From Turneriella parva DSM 21527 (GTDB lineage Bacteria > Spirochaetota > Leptospiria > Turneriellales > Turneriellaceae), in contig NC_018020.1 in assembly GCF_000266885.1 (NCBI RefSeq), positions 3,720,001-3,784,000 of the forward strand: a stretch of 64,000 nt of DNA, read 5' to 3'. The notes under the pieces are model-generated. The model was not told where the DNA came from. It did not search any database and saw only the letters and a list, made by a program, of their open reading frames with translations. Of this stretch, positions 52,703 through 61,626 are shown piece after piece. Position numbers and translations under genes: made by a program. Position 1 is the stretch's first letter. Every line of letters starts with the position of its first letter.

Positions 52703-53593
52703 ATGGATAAAGACAAACGCACCCGCATCGCCGTCGGCATCATGACCTTCGTGTCGCTCGCGACGTTTATCGCTCTTTTGGCGATTCTTGGCCGCTGGCA
52801 GGTTTCGGGCGAAGGCATGCGCCTCAGCCTGAAGTTCAGATTTCTCAACAACCTGGCAACCGGGGCTCCGGTGCGCATCTCGGGTGGTTTGCCGGTGGGT
52901 TACGTGGAGAAGATTTTTCAGAAAGATCTCAAGACGTTCGTCACAATTTCGCTGAACAAAGACCTGAGAAACAAAATACCCAAACGCGTCGAAACGGTCT
53001 TTGCGATTTACACGACAGGCCTCATGGGCCAGAAATATATCAACATCACCATACCCGATGAAAAACCCAATGAGGTTTATTTCGCCGACGGCGACGAATG
53101 GGTCGGTATCGACCCACCTTCGATCGACCAGATGATGATGGCGTTTTCAAGCTGGTTCGACGGCAAGAACGGCGGTCAGGTGCTCGCCGAAATCATGAAA
53201 GAAACCGAGACGTTTTTGGCAAATCTCAACGGCATCGTGAACGAAAACCGGGGGGATATCAGAACCACGATAAAGCAGGCGCGCGAATCATTCACCTCGC
53301 TCTCTGCGCAGCTCGACACACTGATGCAAAAGCTGAATATTTTGTCCAAAAACTTCACCGACATTTCAAACCAGAACAAGCAAGATATTCAGATCATGCT
53401 CGAAAACATGTCGAAAATCTCGCGCGACCTGAACCTGATCACGCAGCGCGTCAACTCAGGCCGCGGCTCGGTGGGCAAGCTGATACAAGACGAAGAACTC
53501 TACAAAAACGCCAATGAAGCCGCGTACCATGCGCGTGAGCTGTTTCGCAAACTCGAAGAAAATCCATCTTTATTTTTGAACAAGAGCAATTAA
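52703..53593 (+). CDS. mlaD: MlaD-like MCE domain protein (first copy)
   Basis: 296 residues from ATG 52703. One N-terminal transmembrane helix (IAVGIMTFVSLATFIALLAIL), an MCE domain at about 35-130 (KFRFLNNLATGAPVRISGGLPVGYV; LMGQKYINITIPD), then a long helical region (FLANLNGIVNENRGDI..). MCE proteins form hexamers that carry lipid across the periplasm. A second copy follows 4 bp later; two MCE proteins probably make a mixed assembly. Confidence 0.85.
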   Translation: MDKDKRTRIAVGIMTFVSLATFIALLAILGRWQVSGEGMRLSLKFRFLNNLATGAPVRISGGLPVGYVEKIFQKDLKTFVTISLNKDLRNKIPKRVETVFAIYTTGLMGQKYINITIPDEKPNEVYFADGDEWVGIDPPSIDQMMMAFSSWFDGKNGGQVLAEIMKETETFLANLNGIVNENRGDIRTTIKQARESFTSLSAQLDTLMQKLNILSKNFTDISNQNKQDIQIMLENMSKISRDLNLITQRVNSGRGSVGKLIQDEELYKNANEAAYHARELFRKLEENPSLFLNKSN

Positions 53594-53597
53594 GCGC

Positions 53598-54515
53598 ATG
53601 AAGCCGAATCTCGATGCCACACGCCGAGCCTCGATTCGTGCCGGTGCCTGGGTGCTTGCCGGCTTTCTGGTTATCACTCTCACCGCAATCGTCGGAGCGC
53701 GCATTCACACCGCGCGCGCCGGTTTCACCATCGACATCGCTTTTTCATTTCTGAGCAACCTGACGCGTAATGCCAAGGTGCTGCTCGCCGGCGGCAGGCA
53801 GGTGGGCTATGTACAGGATATTTTTCAGCGCGATCGCCAGACCTATGTGCGCATCTATCTTGAAAATGCGCTTCGCAATGCCATGCCCCTCAGCAACGAA
53901 ACGCAGATTTCGATATTCAGCAATAACCTAATGGGCCAGAAATACATCAACATTCAATTTAATGAGCCCAAACCCAATGAGCCCCTCATCGCTCCCGGGC
54001 AGGTCGTGCGCGGTATTTCGCCACCGTCATTCGAGCAGATGATGCTTTCGTTCTCAAGCTGGTTCGATGGCAAAAGCGCTGGCGAAGTAGCCGAAGAGAT
54101 CATGGCGAAGGCCGCGCTTTTGCGTTACAACATCGATGCCATCGTCGCCGAAAACCGCGAAGACCTCGCAGCTACGGCATCGGGGGCGACCAACTATTTC
54201 AAAGCCATATCAGGACAATTTGATGCCCTGAAAGAAAACCTGTCATCGATTGCACGCAACAGCGAAGAAATTCTGACGGCGCAGCAGCAGAGCCTCACGC
54301 AGCTGGTAGCCAACAGCGCGAGCATGGCCCAGAACCTTGAACTGCTCGAAAAGGCGCTGTCGAATAACAGAGGCAGCCTCGGCAAGTTCAACAACGAGAG
54401 CAAGGTCTTACGCGACAACATTCGCCAGACAATCGAATACAGCCGCTCGTTTATCAAGTGTATTCAAGAACGCCCGTGGGTGATTATTTACAAAGAATCT
54501 TGCCGCGAACGGTAG
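53598..54515 (+). CDS. MlaD-like MCE domain protein (second copy)
   Basis: 305 residues, recognisable paralog of the first: N-terminal helix, FSFLSNLTRNAKVLLAGGRQVGYVQDIFQRD and LMGQKYINIQFNEPKPNEP in the same order, then the helical tail. It ends with ERPWVIIYKESCRER. The stop codon TAG lies inside the stem of the hairpin at 54513-54541. Confidence 0.85.
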   Translation: MKPNLDATRRASIRAGAWVLAGFLVITLTAIVGARIHTARAGFTIDIAFSFLSNLTRNAKVLLAGGRQVGYVQDIFQRDRQTYVRIYLENALRNAMPLSNETQISIFSNNLMGQKYINIQFNEPKPNEPLIAPGQVVRGISPPSFEQMMLSFSSWFDGKSAGEVAEEIMAKAALLRYNIDAIVAENREDLAATASGATNYFKAISGQFDALKENLSSIARNSEEILTAQQQSLTQLVANSASMAQNLELLEKALSNNRGSLGKFNNESKVLRDNIRQTIEYSRSFIKCIQERPWVIIYKESCRER

Positions 54516-54674
54516 CAGTTTCCTGAAGAAGGAAACTGCTAGCAGGCTCCCGGAACCGAAAAAGCGAAAAGCAGCAAAGTCGCTTGCTGCCAAGCGACGT
54601 CGCGCTTTAGCAGTCGTTTGTTTTTGCAAACGACGAGGCTTTTCGCTTTTTCGGGAGTTTTCCGGAGCCTGCTA
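54513..54674. repeat. 162-bp complex of nested hairpins between convergent genes
   Basis: TAGCAGTTTCC (54513-54523) pairs with GGAAACTGCTA (54531-54541). TAGCAGGCTCC (54540-54550) pairs with GGAGCCTGCTA (54664-54674); CCGAAAAAGCGAAAAGC (54556-54572) pairs with GCTTTTCGCTTTTTCGG (54638-54654). Two more hairpins lie inside, GTCGCTTG/CAAGCGAC and GTCGTTTG/CAAACGAC. All stems are perfect. It may work as a bidirectional terminator; its size also suggests a small mobile repeat. Confidence 0.7.
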
Positions 54675-54679
54675 GGCCA

Positions 54680-55252
54680 TCAACTTTCTTCAGCTGAGAT
54701 CTTTTTCAATAACGCTGCACGGTGCTCGTCGTCGAGCAGCTGCAATGTCTGATTTCCATCGGTTTTCTTGCGCTTTTTGCGAATAAAGAGCGCAGCGACA
54801 CCCACAGCGAGCACAAAACCCAGAAAGGCAAAAACACCCAGATAGTTACTCTGCGGTATGCTCATGATCTGCGAACCGAAACCATTCTTGAACTGGGCCT
54901 GCATATAGCCATAGTCGGGCGTGCGCGCCATCGCGAATGCATCCCCCTTATCTGCTACCGCACCGAAGCCGTGCTGAAAACCCTTAAGAATTTCTTCGTC
55001 GCTCGCGCCAGACAACAGCAGCTTGTCAAGCGCGTCGCGCTGCGGCCAGGCATTGCAGTGACCCGTATGGTTGCAGTTTCTGAGCGGCATATTGCAGCCG
55101 CAGGTGCACATGAGCTGGCGCGAAAGGCTGTCGAAGCGCTTCAACAGCGCCGGGGCGTTCAGACGGCTGTGCGCGCTCTGTGCATAAAGCGGCAGCGCCA
55201 TAAAAATTGCCAGCGCCGCAGCAAATGCGCCAGTGACCCGAAGAACTCTCAT
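54680..55252 (-). CDS. CcmH-like cytochrome c maturation protein
   Basis: 190 residues from ATG 55252 (an ATG 6 codons upstream is possible). Signal sequence (GAFAAALAIFMALPLYAQS), then FDSLSRQLMCTCGCNMPLRNCNHTGHC, a Cys-rich variant of the CcmH LRCxxC motif, a helical domain (LLSGASDEEILKGFQHGFG) and one C-terminal transmembrane helix (VFAFLGFVLAVGVAALFIRKKRKK). CcmH reduces apocytochrome cysteines before haem attachment. No other ccm gene is next to it. Divergent from an outer-membrane protein. Confidence 0.75.
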   Translation of the reverse strand: MRVLRVTGAFAAALAIFMALPLYAQSAHSRLNAPALLKRFDSLSRQLMCTCGCNMPLRNCNHTGHCNAWPQRDALDKLLLSGASDEEILKGFQHGFGAVADKGDAFAMARTPDYGYMQAQFKNGFGSQIMSIPQSNYLGVFAFLGFVLAVGVAALFIRKKRKKTDGNQTLQLLDDEHRAALLKKISAEES

Positions 55253-55254
55253 AT

Positions 55255-55995
55255 ATGGACTTGTTAGCAAAACTCAGACGCGGCATAAATAGAATTTCAC
55301 TCGCTCTTTGCCTGGCGGCGACCGGGGTCAACGCCGATGCCAACTATCTCGTCGCGGTGGGTGGCAGCTACTCCATGGCGACGGCCGCAATGCCCGCCGG
55401 CCTCGAAAAGGTTTATTCAAACCTGGCCCCTGAATACAACTTCACCGACTATGGCGGCAAAGTCTTTTTCGTCAATGGCGGGCATGGTTTCGGCGGCTCG
55501 CTCGGCCTCGTCTCGGCGATGAATGCCCGCGCGCTGTCGAAGCCCGGTTCGGCAATTGTCGACGATGCACTCACCCGCATGAACACCACATTCGGGGGCA
55601 GCCACCAGCTTTCTTCTGGCAAATACAGCCTCGGCCTCGCCTGGGTACCGCTTTTGGCGCGCTATCGATTTAACTTCGTCGATAACTTACTTTTCATCGA
55701 AGCCGGCGCCGGGCCTGCCTATGGCTTCGGCGCGCTCGAATCACTGGTGACTGCGACAAACGGTGCCGACGCCCGCAGCGAAAACCGCTACCACAAGTTC
55801 AACGAATGGGGATTCATGACGAACCTGACGCTCGGCGCGAATATCAACCTTGCCGCAGGTCTTGATCTGCAGGTTTTTGCCGAAGGCGCATGGCTCTACG
55901 CCGAAATACGTAGCCCTAATTTGCTCGTTTCTGATTCGGTAGTTTGGCAGCAGTACTTCTTTCGGCCGGGACTCGCCGTCGCGTTGAGTTTTTAG
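55255..55995 (+). CDS. outer-membrane barrel protein of unknown function
   Basis: 246 residues. A signal-like start (ISLALCLAATGVNADANYLVAVGGSYS), then barrel strands (FNFVDNLLFIEAGAGPAYGFG; LQVFAEGAWLYAEIR) and a C-terminal Phe (AVALSF). No family assigned. The starts of this gene and the CcmH-like gene are only a few bases apart on opposite strands. Confidence 0.6.
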   Translation: MDLLAKLRRGINRISLALCLAATGVNADANYLVAVGGSYSMATAAMPAGLEKVYSNLAPEYNFTDYGGKVFFVNGGHGFGGSLGLVSAMNARALSKPGSAIVDDALTRMNTTFGGSHQLSSGKYSLGLAWVPLLARYRFNFVDNLLFIEAGAGPAYGFGALESLVTATNGADARSENRYHKFNEWGFMTNLTLGANINLAAGLDLQVFAEGAWLYAEIRSPNLLVSDSVVWQQYFFRPGLAVALSF

Positions 55996-56003
55996 CCAAT
56001 AAA

Positions 56004-56026
56004 AAATCCCCTTGCGGGGATTTCTA
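56004..56026. terminator. rho-independent terminator, strongest for ahcY (minus)
   Basis: AAATCCCC-TTGC-GGGGATTT (56004-56023). Read on the minus strand the stem is followed by TTTATTGG, giving a six-T run. It lies between two convergent genes and can serve both. Confidence 0.8.
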
Positions 56027-56035
56027 ATCTTGCTA

Positions 56036-56070
56036 CCGTTATTAATTTTCCGAAGGAAAATTAATAACGG
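56036..56070. repeat. perfect 16-bp hairpin covering the ahcY stop codon
   Basis: CCGTTATTAATTTTCC, loop GAA, then GGAAAATTAATAACGG. The last codons of ahcY (Arg-Tyr-stop, conserved as YRY in the family) form one arm; the other arm is an exact inverted copy of coding sequence. Confidence 0.8.
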
Positions 56071-57500
56071 TAATGCTCAGGCTTATAAGGACCTGCAACA
56101 TCGACACCGATGTAGTCGGCCTGCTCTTTGGTGAGCTTGGTCAGTTTTACACCGATGCGCTCGAGGTGCAGGCGTGCAACTTCTTCATCGAGAACTTTTG
56201 ACAGGCGCGTTACGCCGATCTTGTTTGTGTCTCGGTTTTTCCAGAGGTCGATCTGGGCAAGAGTCTGGTTGGTGAATGAGTTGCTCATCACGAATGATGG
56301 GTGGCCCGTTGCGCAACCGAGGTTGACGAGTCGGCCTTCGGCCAGCAGATAAATGGTTTTGCCGTTCGGCAAGATGTACTTATCGTACTGCGGCTTGATG
56401 TTGATGCGTGTCACACCTTTCATGTTCTCCAACGCTTCGATCTGAATTTCATTGTCGAAGTGACCAATATTGCAGATGATCGCCTGGTCTTTCATTTTGC
56501 TCATATGTTCGAGCGTGATGATGTCTTTGTTACCCGTGGTGGTCACGTAGATGTCGGCGCTTTCCAGTGCGTCTTCGATCGGCGCTACCTGATAACCTTC
56601 CATCGCTGCCTGAAGGGCGCAGATCGGGTCGATTTCTGAGACGATCACACGCGCACCAAAGTTGCGCATCGATTGTGCTGAACCTTTGCCCACGTCGCCA
56701 TAGCCTGCGATGAACGCCACTTTGCCGGCAATCATCGTGTCAGTTGCGCGCTTGATGCCGTCGGCTAGTGATTCGCGGCAGCCATAGAGGTTGTCAAATT
56801 TTGATTTTGTGACTGAGTCATTGACGTTGATCGCCGGGAAAAGCAGCTCGCCTTTTTCGAGCATTGAATAGAGGCGTTTGACGCCCGTAGTTGTTTCTTC
56901 TGAAACTCCACGCACTGCTTTGCCTATTTTCGTCCACTTGTCTTTCGACTTCTTGAGGCTTTCACGAATGAGGTTCAGAACGATCTTGTATTCTTTGTTG
57001 TCAGTTGGCTGATCGACAAACTTCGGGTCTTTTTCAGCTTTTGTGCCGTCGTGAATGAGCATAGTTGCGTCGCCACCGTCGTCGACGATCAGGTCTGGGC
57101 CTGAACCGTCTGGCCAGGTCAGCGCCTGTTCAGTGCACCACCAGTATTCTTCAAGCGTCTCACCTTTCCAGGCAAATACCGGAATACCTGCTTTCGCAAT
57201 TGCTGCCGCAGCGTGGTCTTGTGTTGAAAAGATATTGCACGAGCACCAGCGCACATCGGCGCCGAGTTCTTTGAGTGTTTCAATCAGAACCGCTGTCTGA
57301 ATCGTCATGTGCAGCGAGCCCATGATTTTTGCGCCCTTCAATGGCTTTTCGGGGCCATATTTCTTGCGCAGCGACATGAGGCCTGGCATTTCATGCTCAG
57401 CGATGTCGAGTTCTTTGCGGCCCCAATCGGCCAGGTTGATATCGGCGACTTTGTAGTCGGCGTTGCTGGTCGAGCCAGCGGTTGCTTCTGGTGTTTTCAT
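56061..57500 (-). CDS. ahcY: adenosylhomocysteinase
   Basis: 479 residues. Family motifs: [34 protein letters not shown], catalytic [17 protein letters not shown]-binding [14 protein letters not shown], and the conserved C-terminus YKPEHYRY. It hydrolyses S-adenosylhomocysteine to adenosine and homocysteine, so methylation reactions can continue. The promoter holds a palindrome reaching the start codon; no ribosome site is visible before the ATG. Confidence 0.97.
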   Translation of the reverse strand: MKTPEATAGSTSNADYKVADINLADWGRKELDIAEHEMPGLMSLRKKYGPEKPLKGAKIMGSLHMTIQTAVLIETLKELGADVRWCSCNIFSTQDHAAAAIAKAGIPVFAWKGETLEEYWWCTEQALTWPDGSGPDLIVDDGGDATMLIHDGTKAEKDPKFVDQPTDNKEYKIVLNLIRESLKKSKDKWTKIGKAVRGVSEETTTGVKRLYSMLEKGELLFPAINVNDSVTKSKFDNLYGCRESLADGIKRATDTMIAGKVAFIAGYGDVGKGSAQSMRNFGARVIVSEIDPICALQAAMEGYQVAPIEDALESADIYVTTTGNKDIITLEHMSKMKDQAIICNIGHFDNEIQIEALENMKGVTRINIKPQYDKYILPNGKTIYLLAEGRLVNLGCATGHPSFVMSNSFTNQTLAQIDLWKNRDTNKIGVTRLSKVLDEEVARLHLERIGVKLTKLTKEQADYIGVDVAGPYKPEHYRY

Positions 57501-57501
57501 A

Positions 57502-57538
57502 CGTATCGATACATTTCAATATATCGATACGTTGTCAA
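57502..57538 (-). promoter_or_regulatory. ahcY promoter with palindromic operator
   Basis: CGTATCGATA (57502-57511) and TATCGATACG (57522-57531) are perfect inverted repeats 10 bp apart. TTGACA lies at 57538-57533 on the minus strand, only 33 nt before the ATG. The transcript would thus be nearly leaderless, leaving no room for an SAH riboswitch. A repressor binding here would block ahcY, and possibly the divergent methyltransferase gene at 57594. Confidence 0.65.
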
Positions 57539-57593
57539 GGAGGATTTGAAATTCGGATAGGCAATCTGTACGGATTTCCGCCGATCCTTATTC

Positions 57594-58388
57594 ATGCTTA
57601 CACTACCCGCCCGCATTGACACTTTTGAAAGCCACGAACTTTCTTGGGTACCTGATGACCTAAAGGTGCTGTTTCGCGAGATTCTCTCGTGGACGCAAGA
57701 TATTGGTGGTGTGTATGCAACGGCGTTGCCCATCGTTCGACGCTGGTTTGAAGCAACCGGCGCGGAAGGCATTCTGGATCTATGCTCAGGGGCCGGTGGT
57801 CCAGGTGTAACGCTGTTAAACGCGATGCGGGCCGACAACCTTAAGGTGAAAATGAAACTTACTGATCTGTATCCTGCAAATGAAGTTTATGCTAACCTCA
57901 AGCTCCAGTACCCGGGCATTCTTGAGTTTGAATCGGCGAGCACCGATGCAACGAACAGCAGGCGGGATGCGGATTATCCCGTGCGCAGCTTGCTATCGGC
58001 ATTTCACCAATTCTCTCCGAACCTTGCCCGGAAAATTCTGATAGATGCGGCTAAGAACAGCGACGGCATCTGTATCATGGATCCATTTCAGCGCGATCTC
58101 TGGCACCTGATGTCGGTGCCGATCGGCGCGACGCTCAGCACGCAGATTTATCCGCTGCTCAGGCAACGCACCCCGTTCGCATTCGCGATGTGTAACCTGA
58201 CCCCCGTCATACCCTCTATGTTCTTCTGGGACAGCATCGCCAGCGTGCTGCGCGGTTACACACCCGATGAACTGCTGAGCCTTGCTGATGTGCCAGAGTG
58301 CAGATCGTTTGTCTGGCAGGCCGGCACCTGGAACTACCTGCCGGGCACGGGGCTCAGCGGAGTTTATCTGATCGGCAGGCGCAAATAG
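57594..58388 (+). CDS. class I SAM-dependent methyltransferase-like protein
   Basis: 264 residues. The SAM motif GILDLCSGAGGPGVTLL lies near residue 60 and an acidic motif II (LKLTDLYPANE) follows. The post-motif region (DPFQRDLWHLMSVPIGATLSTQIYPLL) is hydrophobic, suggesting a lipid or small hydrophobic substrate. It is divergent from ahcY across the shared palindrome, and SAH recycling would serve it. Confidence 0.75.
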   Translation: MLTLPARIDTFESHELSWVPDDLKVLFREILSWTQDIGGVYATALPIVRRWFEATGAEGILDLCSGAGGPGVTLLNAMRADNLKVKMKLTDLYPANEVYANLKLQYPGILEFESASTDATNSRRDADYPVRSLLSAFHQFSPNLARKILIDAAKNSDGICIMDPFQRDLWHLMSVPIGATLSTQIYPLLRQRTPFAFAMCNLTPVIPSMFFWDSIASVLRGYTPDELLSLADVPECRSFVWQAGTWNYLPGTGLSGVYLIGRRK

Positions 58389-58395
58389 GTGGATC

Positions 58396-59829
58396 TCAGA
58401 AGATAAACGTCGACATGAAATAGGCAAACTGGTAATCACCGCTTTTGTTCGCTGCATTCATTGCTTTGCCGCGCATAGCGTACGCATAACCCGACTGGAA
58501 CATCAGATAGTCGCGGGGTTTGTAGTTAATCAGCACTCCCGCCTCTTGATATAGCTCTTTTTCCGTACCGAGCGCAGCCGATGCGTAGGGTGTACCGCCG
58601 ATCGAATACCAGCTGTCATTGCCGCTTGTACGCATCGCGTACCAATAATCAAGCTTAACACTGAAATCTGGGGTAAACCAGACAGTATAATCGAGTCCAC
58701 CGCCGGTCAAATTGCGCCAGCTCGTCATATCGGCCTGACCAAACTGGTAGTGCGGTGTGGGATACAGTGAATCAAATGTTTCGTACTTACCATCGTTTGG
58801 GTTGCGGTCACCACTCGAATAGGCTCCCTGGCCACCAAAACGCATCTTCACGCCGAGATCAAACTTAACGCCAACAAAAGCAACTGCGCCGTATGCCTGA
58901 ATTTCTTTGCCGGCTTTTTGTCCGCCCTGATACGCACCTTCGATTGAATAATCAAACCACATATCGGCTGGCGTCTTGTTACCCGCGTCGGTGCGGTTAC
59001 TGAAACGCAGGCCGCCCGTATAGAGTTGATTTGAATGGCCGTCAACATCCTGGTTGCGCGCCAGACCAAAAAGGTCGACCATGAACCCGCGGTGAAATTT
59101 CACCTGGTTGTAAAAACCGCTGAAGTACATGCCTTGCTTGTTCAGCGAATTCGCCGTATTGTTCAGGTCATTTGAGTTGGACTCTTGAATGATGGTTGAA
59201 AAAGCCTGAAAGTTATTTATCCCCTTGTCCCAGGTGAGTTTGAAACCGTCAAAAGACCGACCGACGTTTGACCAATCGAGCGACCCGACGAGCATCTCCT
59301 CACCGAATTCGAGCTTTTGGCGCCCCAGTTTCAGATCGAATGGGGTATAGAAAAAGTTCTTCATCTGCACGTAAGCTTCACGAATATCGGTTGCCTGCTG
59401 TTCAGTAGAACTATCGGTTATTGTCGGATTCTGACCGCCCCAGATACGCGCATCTTGCAGGGTGATAACAAGTTTTGTCTTGTCGTCGAACTCTTTTTCG
59501 GCGCGCAGCCAAACCTTCTGGCCAACGAAATTATAACGCTGACCTGCATCGAACGCGAAATTCTCTTTAACTTCAGGTCGCACCCGCACCATGCCGGTAA
59601 TTTTCACACTGTCATACCATTTTGCAGTAACCGCAGGTGTACTGCCCGTCACCGAGGTAGCAGATTCAGCGGTTGCTGCCTTGAGCGGTTCTGCAGGTGT
59701 CGCGGGAGCCACAACGACGCCCGCTGGCTTGATCGGCCCTTTTCTCGGTTTTTGTGCCCCGAGTGCAGTGACCGAGGCAATCGCCAGCACGATGGCGAGA
59801 AATCTGATTTTGGTTGAGTGAGTTTTCAT
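58396..59829 (-). CDS. alginate-export-family outer-membrane porin
   Basis: 477 residues. Signal peptide (FLAIVLAIASVTALGAQ), a Pro/Ala/Thr-rich linker, then barrel pattern beginning GMVRVRPEVKENFAFD and the alginate-export signature FYTPFDLKLGRQKLEFGEEMLVGSLDWSNVGRSFDGFKLTW. It ends YFMSTFIF. Despite the family name, substrates vary; a specific substrate cannot be inferred. It converges with the methyltransferase gene. Confidence 0.75.
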   Translation of the reverse strand: MKTHSTKIRFLAIVLAIASVTALGAQKPRKGPIKPAGVVVAPATPAEPLKAATAESATSVTGSTPAVTAKWYDSVKITGMVRVRPEVKENFAFDAGQRYNFVGQKVWLRAEKEFDDKTKLVITLQDARIWGGQNPTITDSSTEQQATDIREAYVQMKNFFYTPFDLKLGRQKLEFGEEMLVGSLDWSNVGRSFDGFKLTWDKGINNFQAFSTIIQESNSNDLNNTANSLNKQGMYFSGFYNQVKFHRGFMVDLFGLARNQDVDGHSNQLYTGGLRFSNRTDAGNKTPADMWFDYSIEGAYQGGQKAGKEIQAYGAVAFVGVKFDLGVKMRFGGQGAYSSGDRNPNDGKYETFDSLYPTPHYQFGQADMTSWRNLTGGGLDYTVWFTPDFSVKLDYWYAMRTSGNDSWYSIGGTPYASAALGTEKELYQEAGVLINYKPRDYLMFQSGYAYAMRGKAMNAANKSGDYQFAYFMSTFIF

Positions 59830-59983
59830 GGCTTACCCCTGATGGTTTGTTACAGACCCGATGCATCACGAAGACGAGCCGTAAAGCTACTCATTGCATT
59901 GCTGCCATATCAAATTGATGGCCATCAATTATCGCTTACCTTTTTGTTTTGCAGAATGTCCGCGATTCTCGAGCATACCCGCC

Positions 59984-60457
59984 ATGAGCGATTGGCGAAA
60001 CGAGGTAAATTACCTTGTACACGAAAGCAAGATCAAGGTGCCCTACACCTGGTCGGTCGGCGACACGGGCTCGCGATTTTTGCGCGCGCTGCGCGACGAC
60101 AAAAAAATTCTCGCGAACAAATGCCCGAAAACAGGGCAGGTCTTCTGCCCGCCAAAACTCAACTCACCCTATTCGCTCGAACCGATCACAGAATGGCTCG
60201 AGCTTTCGGGAACCGGCACCGTCACGACCTTTACTGAGCGCAGCTATGACTCGCGCGCGGCATTGCCCGAGCAATCCAGAATTTACGCTCTCATCACACT
60301 CGACGGCGCAACGCAGGCGCTACCGCATCTTTTAGGTGAGGTGGATTTCAAAAACGTCAAAATCGGCTTACGTGTTGAGCCTGTATTTAAAGAAACACGC
60401 GAGGGCCATATCTTGGATATTGCTTATTTTCGCCCTACGGGCGAAAATAAGCAATAG
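59984..60457 (+). CDS. DUF35 OB-fold protein, zinc ribbon degenerate
   Basis: 157 residues from ATG 59984 (MSDWRNEVNYLV). The OB part (WLELSGTGTVTTFTERSY...IYALITLDGATQALPHLLGEV) is typical of DUF35 acyl-CoA-associated proteins, but the ribbon keeps only two Cys (KCPKTGQVFCPP). DUF35 proteins bind thiolase-type enzymes. It is followed 11 bp later by the thiolase-like gene. Its C-terminal codons form one arm of a perfect hairpin. Confidence 0.75.
   Translation: MSDWRNEVNYLVHESKIKVPYTWSVGDTGSRFLRALRDDKKILANKCPKTGQVFCPPKLNSPYSLEPITEWLELSGTGTVTTFTERSYDSRAALPEQSRIYALITLDGATQALPHLLGEVDFKNVKIGLRVEPVFKETREGHILDIAYFRPTGENKQ
60420..60454. repeat. perfect 16-bp hairpin at the end of the DUF35 gene
   Basis: TTGCTTATTTTCGCCC, loop TAC, then GGGCGAAAATAAGCAA, ending directly before the TAG at 60455. 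Both arms are translated as the last codons of the gene. Confidence 0.8.
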
Positions 60458-60468
60458 GTAAATTACAC

Positions 60469-61626
60469 ATGGAAAAAACAGCAATTATTGGCGTGGCACA
60501 GACCAAACAGCTGCGCCGCAACGTAAAACAGAACTTCGCCGAAATGGTGTACGAAGTCACCACCGCGGCGCTCGCCGACGCGGGCATTGAAATCAAAGAC
60601 ATCGACAACATCGTCACCGTCTCGAACGACTTTTGGGATGGCAGAACCATATCATCGATGGCGATACAAGATGCGTGTGGCGCCTATGAAAAGAATGTGT
60701 CGACCGTCGAAGGCGATGGCACGTTCGGCGCGCACTATGCTCTCACGCGTATTCTCTCAGGTTCTTATAAGAATACCCTCGTCGTCGCGCACAGCAAAGG
60801 CTCTGAAAGCGACACGAACCTTATCACGAACGGCATGTTCGAGCCGATCTTCACCCGCCCGCTCGGCCTCGACAATCTGACATCCGCCGCTATGCAGGCG
60901 CGCGCGTATATGCATGCTTTTGGCGCAAAAGAAGAAGATTTTGCCGAAGTATCGGTGAAAAACCATGGAAATGCGCTGAAGAACCCATACGCGCAGGTTG
61001 CCAAAAAGGTGAGCGTGGCAGACGTGATGGCTTCGCGACGCCTCGCCGACCCATTGAAGCTCTTTGATGTCTCGCCCATATCTGACGGCGCGGCGGCGAT
61101 GATTATCTCAGGCGACGAATTCACACGCAGCCTTAGAGGCGGCAAAGCCAAGCCTGTCTACATCAAAGGCGCGGCTTTCTATTCAGACGCTTACGATCTT
61201 GGCCTGCGCGACCTCGCGCGCTCACCTGCCCTTAAACTCGCTGCCGAAAAGACATACAGCATGGCGGGTATCAAGAATCCCGCGAAAGACGTTGACCTCG
61301 CAGAAATCTACGATGCATTCAGCTATATGGAGCTCATGTGGTATGAGGGCCTGGGCTTTTGCGGCGAAGGCAAAGGTGCAGAATTCATGAAAAGTGGCGC
61401 TACGCAAATTAACGGCGCCTTGCCCGTAAACGCCTCGGGCGGAGTTTTGTCGGCGCACACGGTTATCGCCGCGGGGCTCATCCGCATGATCGAGGCGACA
61501 CTACAGATCAGGGGCGATGCCGGTGCACACCAGCTCGACAAAAAAATCAACACGGCGATCGCGCATGGCATCAACGGGCCGTGCGGGCAGGCGCACTGCG
61601 TCTGGGCACTGGGGAGTTCAATCTAA
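60469..61626 (+). CDS. thiolase-like protein lacking the nucleophilic cysteine (first)
   Basis: 385 residues. Thiolase fold (KTAIIGVAQTKQLRRN; IDNIVTVSNDFWDGRTI; SDGAAAMIISGD; NASGGVLSAHTVIAAGLIRMIEA). Where classical thiolases carry a nucleophilic Cys, the corresponding segment reads VSTVEGDGTFGAH. The C-terminal PCGQAHCVWALG has a Cys pair. It belongs to the SCP2/lipid-transfer thiolase-like group, which includes retro-aldolases and non-thiolytic enzymes. The stop overlaps the second copy as TAATG. Confidence 0.8.
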   Translation: MEKTAIIGVAQTKQLRRNVKQNFAEMVYEVTTAALADAGIEIKDIDNIVTVSNDFWDGRTISSMAIQDACGAYEKNVSTVEGDGTFGAHYALTRILSGSYKNTLVVAHSKGSESDTNLITNGMFEPIFTRPLGLDNLTSAAMQARAYMHAFGAKEEDFAEVSVKNHGNALKNPYAQVAKKVSVADVMASRRLADPLKLFDVSPISDGAAAMIISGDEFTRSLRGGKAKPVYIKGAAFYSDAYDLGLRDLARSPALKLAAEKTYSMAGIKNPAKDVDLAEIYDAFSYMELMWYEGLGFCGEGKGAEFMKSGATQINGALPVNASGGVLSAHTVIAAGLIRMIEATLQIRGDAGAHQLDKKINTAIAHGINGPCGQAHCVWALGSSI

